Assembly: GCF_020731285.1 (NCBI RefSeq)
Contig: NZ_JAJFOW010000005.1
Coordinates: 186,001-250,000 of the forward strand
DNA from: Cohnella baijiui
GTDB taxonomy: Bacteria; Bacillota; Bacilli; Paenibacillales; Paenibacillaceae
Reading direction: 5' to 3'
Length of the DNA: 64,000 nucleotides
Shown in pieces: positions 59,219-64,000 of this stretch. The notes under the pieces are model-generated. The model worked only from the letters and a program-made list of their open reading frames with translations, had not been told where the DNA came from and made no database searches. The position numbers and the translations under genes were made by a program. How positions within the stretch are numbered: the first letter of the stretch is position 1; each line of letters opens with the position of its first letter.

Positions 59219-62200
59219 ATGTTTCGTTCACTTCGCTTCCGTTTGTGGCTGCTGCTTCTGCTTACGACTGGCGTCACGCTGTTTTTGACGGGATGGTTTT
59301 ATTATCATTCCGCCAGGACGACCATCCACAATGCTTTGCTCGAGAACGCGACGGCCAAAGTCGCCGCGAACGCCGAGTCGCTTTCCGTCTGGGTTCAAAC
59401 CCGCATACAGCAGCTGGAATCGCTCGCTTCCGATGAGACCGTCCGCTTCGGCGAACAAGCGCTGCGGCAAGCGCGCCTGGAACGGGTCCTCCAGCGGGAC
59501 GGAGCCTACGAGTCGTTGGTGCTTCGTGACCGGGAGGGCGGACTCCTCGCGTCGGCCGGCGGCTTGGCCGGCGCGATTCCGGCCGGCGCCTGCCCCCGAT
59601 CCGGGTCGGACAGGCCCGCGGTCTCGGGGCCTTTTCCCGTTCGGAGCTTCACTCTCCCGCACAGGGCGATCGCGGTTCAAATTCCCGTACTGGACGTATT
59701 CGGCACCGCGGAATCCTATCTTTGCGCGACGGTGCGGGCCGACGCCATTCTCGCCGACACGGTTGAATTCGAGATGAACATGCGGACCAATGCGGCTCTC
59801 GTGAACGATCGCGGAGGCATCGTCTACGCGCCGGATGGAGGGGACGCCTGGAAGAACGAGGCGCTCTTACGCCTTGCGGCGGCGACGCAAGGAAAGGAAA
59901 TGTTTCAGCTCCAGCAAGGGGGAAACCTCTTTATCGGCTCGGCGGTCGAAGGGACCGGCTGGCACCTGGTCGTGCAAATTTCGACGGACCGGCTCTACGC
60001 GCCGCTGCATCGTCTGCTCCTGCTGACGATCGCGGCGGGCGTCGCAGCGGAAGCCGCGTTGGCCGTACTCCTCTATTTGCTGATCCGCCCGCTGCTGAAT
60101 CGAATCAAAGCCATTTTGAAAAAAACCGAGGCGGTGGCCGCCGGTCAATTCCGCGTCTCGCCGCTCGCCATCGACAAGGAGGACGAGATCGGCGCCCTGG
60201 CCGCGTCCGTCAACGGCATGGTCGAGCAGCTGCGCCGGCTGTTCGAGCCGCTGCAAGCGGTCACCCACCAGAGCGACTACGGAATCGTGGTCACAGACGA
60301 AGCGTACGTCATTACTCAGTTCAACGAGTCGGCGGAGCGCATACTCGGGTATGCGGCGGATGAGCTCGTCGGCCGGCATACGCCGCTCGTCTACGCCGAC
60401 CCGGCGGACTCGCGTGCGCTTGCCGAGCGGCTGTCGGACAAGCGCGGGAGGAAGATCGAGCCCGGCTTGCCCTATCTCCGCGAGCAGCTATTAAACCGGC
60501 CGACGATCACCGAGGACCGGATCTTCGTCCACAAAGACGGCGCCAAGCTGCCCGTCCACTTGAACGTCAGCAAAATCTTGGACGACCAGGGCCGGGTGAC
60601 GGGTTACGTTGGCTTGTTCAGGGACATCACGAGACAAATCGGGATTCAGGCCGAGCTGATCGAGGCGAAGCTGGAGGCGGAGCGGGCGAACGAAGCGAAA
60701 AGCTCGTTTCTCGCCCGGATGAGCCACGAGATCCGCACGCCGATCAATGGCATCGTCGGATTCACGCAGCTGCTGGAGCGGACGCCGCTCAGCGACGCCC
60801 AGCGCGGCTACGTGCAGAAGATCGCCTCCTCTTCGGAGGCGCTGCTCGGCACGGTAAACCACATTCTAGACTTTTCCAAGATCGAGGCCGGCAAGTTCGA
60901 GCTGGAGCAGGTTCCCTTCGATGTCGACGACTTGATCCGCAAGCTGGCCGATACGCTGAGCATCTTCCTCGGCCCCAAGCCCGTGGAGATGATCTTCGAC
61001 ATCCCCGACGACGTCCCGGCCCGTTTGCTGGGGGATCCGCTGCGGCTGGAGCAGGTGCTGCTGAATTTGACGAACAACGCGATCAAATTTACCGAGCAGG
61101 GGTATGTACTCTTGAAGGTGCGCGCGAGAGATCGGCAGCCGGGCTCGGTTGCCCTGCACTTTTCCGTCACCGACACCGGCATCGGCATCCGCGATGATCA
61201 GCTGGCGCAGCTGTTTCAGCCGTTCGTACAGGCGGACGGCTCGACCAGCCGCAAATATGGCGGCTCCGGGCTGGGGCTCGTTATTGCCGACGAAATGGTC
61301 GCGCTGATGGGCGGGCAACTGGAAGTGGAGAGTAAGCCGGGCGTCGGGAGCCGCTTTTTCTTTGAATTGACGTTTCCGGTTGAATCGGCGGCCCGCAAGA
61401 TTGAACCTTCCGCGTCGCTGCATCGTTCCATCTTGTGTATCGAACGTCCGGGCCTTATGCAGCAAACGCTTCTCAACATGCTGATGCCGATTCGCGACGC
61501 CCTGGTCTTCGCCGACTCGTGGACCGACGCCATCGCGCTGCTCGACTCGCTGCCAAAAGGACGAGCGTTCGATTACGTCATGTTTAACATGGAGATGGCC
61601 GACATGGACGGAGAATCGACCTGGCTTCGGCTGCGGACCGCGGCGCGAGGCGCGCGCACGGTCGCCATGACGACCACGCTCGGTCAAGCTGAATTGCTGC
61701 GGATGGCGGAAGAGGACCGGCCGGACCGTTCGCTGATCAAGCCGATCAACCGGCGCTCGCTGCGGCTCGTGCTGGCGGGGTTGGAGGAGGAGAGGCGCCA
61801 CGACCGGGAGCACCCTCCGCACGAGCCGGCGGCGACAGAGGGGCCGGTCCCGGTTCGGGTGCTCGTCGTGGAAGATCACGAGATCAACCAGGAGATCGCC
61901 CGCGAACTGCTGGCGGATCGCGGATTCGAGGTCGGCGTCGCTGCGGACGGCTACGAAGCGCTGCGGATGGCGGCCGAGCAGCATTGGGATCTGGTGCTGA
62001 TGGACGTGCATATGCCGGCGCTGGATGGCTACGAAGCGACCCGGCGGCTGCGCGAAATCCATCCCGCCTGGTCGCTGCCGATCGTCGCCATGACGGCGAA
62101 CGTGATGGCGAAGGATCGTCGCAAATGCTACGAGGTCGGGATGAACGACGTGATCACGAAGCCGATCCAAGCCGCGGCGCTGTACGAGGTCGTGCGGCGA

Positions 62201-62644
62201 TGGGTGGCGACGGCCAGAGCGGTGGATTGGGGGGAGGCCGGCGAGCGGGTGAACGGAAAGACGCATATTTTGCGCCGGATGGTTCAGCGATTTCGCAGGG
62301 ATTACGCTGATTTCGCCGATCGGCTGACCACGCTGCTCGAGCGGGGAGAGCGCGACCGCGCGCTGCGGCTTCTTCATACGTTCCGGGGCGTGACGAGCAA
62401 TTTGTCCGCCAAGGCTTTGTACGCCGCGGCGACAAGGCTGGAACGCGAGCTGGCGGAGGCGCGGGAAGGCGATGCCGGGCTCGACGGGCCGCTGAGCCCG
62501 GCCCGGCCGGATGCGCGGTTCGAGGCGCGATGGCGCGCGCAGCTGGATGTGCTGACCGAGGCGCTGGAGCCGGCACTCTGCGCGATGGCGCTGCTGGAAC
62601 AGGGAGGTCGGCGCTCCCCGGAAGAGTCGAATTTTGAGAAATAA
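59219..62644 (+). CDS. Hybrid sensor histidine kinase with pseudo-receiver, receiver and HPt domains
   Basis: A 1141-residue membrane kinase. Helix 1 (residues 8-28) and helix 2 (about 265-292) bracket an extracellular sensor of about 235 residues, probably dCache-like. HAMP (about 293-345), PAS (about 355-470) and HisKA follow, with His503 in MSHEIRTPINGIVGF. The ATPase has LTNNAIKF, DTGIGI and GSGLGLVI. A first receiver (about 737-857) has Asn790 where the phospho-Asp should be (YVMFNMEM), so it is a pseudo-receiver. A second receiver is intact (Asp929 in LVLMDVHMP). The C-terminal HPt domain has His1053 in LLHTFRGVTSNLSA. It would run a His-Asp-His phosphorelay. The ligand is unknown. Confidence 0.92.
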   Translation: MFRSLRFRLWLLLLLTTGVTLFLTGWFYYHSARTTIHNALLENATAKVAANAESLSVWVQTRIQQLESLASDETVRFGEQALRQARLERVLQRDGAYESLVLRDREGGLLASAGGLAGAIPAGACPRSGSDRPAVSGPFPVRSFTLPHRAIAVQIPVLDVFGTAESYLCATVRADAILADTVEFEMNMRTNAALVNDRGGIVYAPDGGDAWKNEALLRLAAATQGKEMFQLQQGGNLFIGSAVEGTGWHLVVQISTDRLYAPLHRLLLLTIAAGVAAEAALAVLLYLLIRPLLNRIKAILKKTEAVAAGQFRVSPLAIDKEDEIGALAASVNGMVEQLRRLFEPLQAVTHQSDYGIVVTDEAYVITQFNESAERILGYAADELVGRHTPLVYADPADSRALAERLSDKRGRKIEPGLPYLREQLLNRPTITEDRIFVHKDGAKLPVHLNVSKILDDQGRVTGYVGLFRDITRQIGIQAELIEAKLEAERANEAKSSFLARMSHEIRTPINGIVGFTQLLERTPLSDAQRGYVQKIASSSEALLGTVNHILDFSKIEAGKFELEQVPFDVDDLIRKLADTLSIFLGPKPVEMIFDIPDDVPARLLGDPLRLEQVLLNLTNNAIKFTEQGYVLLKVRARDRQPGSVALHFSVTDTGIGIRDDQLAQLFQPFVQADGSTSRKYGGSGLGLVIADEMVALMGGQLEVESKPGVGSRFFFELTFPVESAARKIEPSASLHRSILCIERPGLMQQTLLNMLMPIRDALVFADSWTDAIALLDSLPKGRAFDYVMFNMEMADMDGESTWLRLRTAARGARTVAMTTTLGQAELLRMAEEDRPDRSLIKPINRRSLRLVLAGLEEERRHDREHPPHEPAATEGPVPVRVLVVEDHEINQEIARELLADRGFEVGVAADGYEALRMAAEQHWDLVLMDVHMPALDGYEATRRLREIHPAWSLPIVAMTANVMAKDRRKCYEVGMNDVITKPIQAAALYEVVRRWVATARAVDWGEAGERVNGKTHILRRMVQRFRRDYADFADRLTTLLERGERDRALRLLHTFRGVTSNLSAKALYAAATRLERELAEAREGDAGLDGPLSPARPDARFEARWRAQLDVLTEALEPALCAMALLEQGGRRSPEESNFEK

Positions 62645-62674
62645 TGTAATGATTGACAGCGATTTATTTTAATG

Positions 62675-62704
62675 TTGAATCCTCGGGAATCGGTGAGGTA
62701 GAAT
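62675..62704 (+). promoter_or_regulatory. Candidate sigma-A promoter
   Basis: TTGAAT (62675-62680), an 18-base spacer, TAGAAT (62699-62704), about 70 bases before the gene starting at 62778. Confidence 0.5.
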
Positions 62705-62777
62705 ATACTTAAATTCCTATTTTCGTTTTCTTTCGAGATAGTACTTAAGGCCCACAAGGCGAAAGGAGGAACACCCG

Positions 62778-63212
62778 GTGAAGGATAAGCATACGGAGCG
62801 CTGGAGTACATACGAGCCTTTCTACGTCGCCCTCGGGGACAAGAAAGTCGCGGATATCATCATCACCAATCATGCTAGGGTCCGGTGGACCGACCGGGTG
62901 GAGACCGAGAAGACGGGTTTCTCCGATATCGCCCAATACTTGTGGGAATGCCTGAAGGAAGGACGCGTCGTGTCCTACTATCGAAATGAAGAAGACGTTT
63001 ACACCATCGACGACGACCTCGTGTTCGTGGCGGAGTTCACGCCGTCGGAGCAGGTCGATTTGGTGGGCAATCCGCTGCACAAGATGATCGTCGTCACGTT
63101 TCTTGGCCGCATGTCGGAGACGATGGAGTTGCGGGATTTGAAGACGTATTACTCCTGGCTTCGCCATTCCCGCCGGATGACGCTGATCAAGAACAACCGC
63201 AAACGCCGCTGA
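62778..63212 (+). CDS. Conserved protein of unknown function (144 aa)
   Basis: Starts at GTG 62778 with a very strong AAAGGAGGA site seven bases upstream, its own candidate promoter and its own terminator (63234), so it is a real single-gene unit. The sequence includes YEPFYVALGDKKVADIIITNHARVRWTDRVE, then FSDIAQYLWECLKEGRVVSYYRNEEDVYTIDDDLVFVAEF, and ends in KNNRKRR. It looks like a small alpha/beta domain with a basic tail, no membrane helix. The 'ITNHARVRWTDRV' segment resembles the start of phage-like or toxin-like RNA-binding folds, but I do not recognise a family. Confidence 0.7.
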   Translation: MKDKHTERWSTYEPFYVALGDKKVADIIITNHARVRWTDRVETEKTGFSDIAQYLWECLKEGRVVSYYRNEEDVYTIDDDLVFVAEFTPSEQVDLVGNPLHKMIVVTFLGRMSETMELRDLKTYYSWLRHSRRMTLIKNNRKRR

Positions 63213-63233
63213 ACCGCGGCCTCTTTCCCTTTC

Positions 63234-63259
63234 GCATGCCGATCCGGCATGCTTTTTTT
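63234..63259 (+). terminator. Rho-independent terminator
   Basis: GCATGCCG pairs with CGGCATGC over a three-base loop, followed by seven T residues. Confidence 0.93.
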
Positions 63260-63352
63260 GTCGTTTTGAAGGCCGCGGACACCAAGATTCGGAGAACCAT
63301 GTGATATAATGCTTTCAAACGCATGGAAGAATGGGGAAGGCAGGAGACGTAA

Positions 63353-64000
63353 TTGGCGCTTAACGTGCATCAGCTCCATATCTTTTATACGGTTGCGGAG
63401 CGAGGCAGCTTCTCCGCGGCGGCGCAGACGCTGCATATGACCCAGCCGGCGGTGACGATGCAGATCCAGGCGCTGGAAGAACGTTACGGGGTCAAGCTGC
63501 TGCAGCGGTCGGCCAAAAAGCTGGAGCTTACCGACGCCGGGCGCTGCCTGCTCCCGCAAGCGCGCAAGGCGATCGAGCTGATGCGGGAAACCGACGATTT
63601 GATGGCGAGATACGCCCTTCTTCTCAAGGGGCAGTTGAAGTTCGCGGCAAGCCTGACGATCGGGGAGTACGTGCTGCCCCGAATGCTGGGGCCGTTCCTC
63701 AAGCGGTACCCCGATTTGTCCGTCAGCATGCGCATCATCAATACGACGGAAATTCTCGACGAAATCGAACATCACGGGCTGGCCTTCGGCCTGGTGGAAG
63801 GACGGGTGGACGGACCGGGGCTTTACGTGGAGCCGGTCATGAACGACGAGCTCGTGCTGGTCGCCCCCGCGGACCATCCGTTCGCCTCGCGCGCCGAGGT
63901 GACGCTGGACGAGGTGCTGGAGGAGCCGATGGTGCTCCGGGAAACCGGCTCCGGCACGCGGCAGGTCATGGAGGAAGAACTGATCCGCCACGGGGCGTCG
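63353..64000 (+). CDS. LysR-family transcriptional regulator (runs off the window)
   Basis: The first 216 codons of a regulator, starting at TTG 63353 with CAGGAG about nine bases upstream. The helix-turn-helix is HIFYTVAERGSFSAAAQTLHMTQPAVTMQIQALEERYGVKLLQR. The effector domain begins GQLKFAASLTIGEYVLPRMLGPFLKRYPDLSVSM, with ETGSGTRQVMEEELIRHGA reached at the window end, a motif of the CysL/CbbR-like branch (YwfK and YeiE relatives). A TATAAT at 63305-63310 may be its promoter. The target genes and effector are not visible. Confidence 0.9.
   Translation, partial: MALNVHQLHIFYTVAERGSFSAAAQTLHMTQPAVTMQIQALEERYGVKLLQRSAKKLELTDAGRCLLPQARKAIELMRETDDLMARYALLLKGQLKFAASLTIGEYVLPRMLGPFLKRYPDLSVSMRIINTTEILDEIEHHGLAFGLVEGRVDGPGLYVEPVMNDELVLVAPADHPFASRAEVTLDEVLEEPMVLRETGSGTRQVMEEELIRHGAS

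Overview
The window looks like a chromosomal segment of a high-GC member of the Paenibacillaceae (Cohnella/Paenibacillus type). The evidence is a GC-rich coding bias, a set of Bacillales markers close to their Bacillus subtilis relatives (SpeA of the fold-I type, CcpA, AcsA with AcuA/AcuC, YlbF-YlbG, YlaN, BrxC/YtxJ, YuaF-FloT, FtsW, GndA), strong AGGAGG-type ribosome sites with frequent TTG and GTG starts, and an LplA/LplB/LplC-type sugar ABC operon, a kind abundant in this family. It is mostly core and housekeeping DNA, with three accessory islands: 10.5-12.6 kb, 30.7-31.5 kb and 57.5-58.2 kb.

Layout. 0-2.4 kb: end of a carbohydrate ABC importer operon. 2.4-9 kb: a secreted repeat protein, tRNA-Val, several small proteins, an MBL-fold hydrolase, a stalk-like secreted protein, DUF1292 and DUF1885 proteins, and arginine decarboxylase. 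9-10.4 kb: MFS exporter. 10.5-12.4 kb: tandem repeats flanking an IS1595-type transposase gene whose catalytic residues appear lost. 12.7-15.7 kb: RND efflux pump. 15.8-22.7 kb: YktB, a GDSL hydrolase, 6-phosphogluconate dehydrogenase, shikimate kinase and an atypical EPSP synthase. 22.8-26.5 kb: an N-acetylglucosamine PTS permease overlapping a PtsI gene. 26.6-30.6 kb: PfpI, VanZ, BrxC, CcpA and MtnN. 30.7-31.5 kb: a second, larger cluster of the same repeats. 31.6-35.4 kb: acuC-acuA divergent from acsA, with a candidate cre site between them. 35.5-41.6 kb: a class A PBP with fibronectin tails, the YuaF-FloT membrane-domain operon behind a sigma-W-like promoter, and rpsD with a long leader. 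41.9-57.5 kb: diguanylate cyclase, M29 aminopeptidase, a short HPr-like protein, DedA, YlaN, Ca2+/H+ antiporter, Asp23, FtsW-YugN, M20 hydrolase, CBS protein, a two-gene bacterial XPB helicase module and YlbF-YlbG. 57.6-58.1 kb: alternating palindromic repeats followed by a chain of hairpins resembling the 3' end of an IS200/IS605 omega-RNA. 58.3-64 kb: response regulator plus hybrid histidine kinase, an unknown small gene and a truncated LysR regulator.

How parts fit together. A carbon-control theme runs through the window: EI (PtsI), a GlcNAc EIICBA, an HPr-like protein that keeps the regulatory serine but lacks the catalytic-histidine segment, CcpA, and candidate cre sites before nagE and acsA. 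A second theme is envelope upkeep: PBP, FtsW, FloT/YuaF, DedA, RND and MFS pumps, and an envelope-sensing kinase. The most unusual items are the repeat family arranged as two divergent clusters, the catalytically degenerate transposase inside one of them, the palindromic repeat plus hairpin island at 57.6-58.1 kb, and the HPr-like protein.
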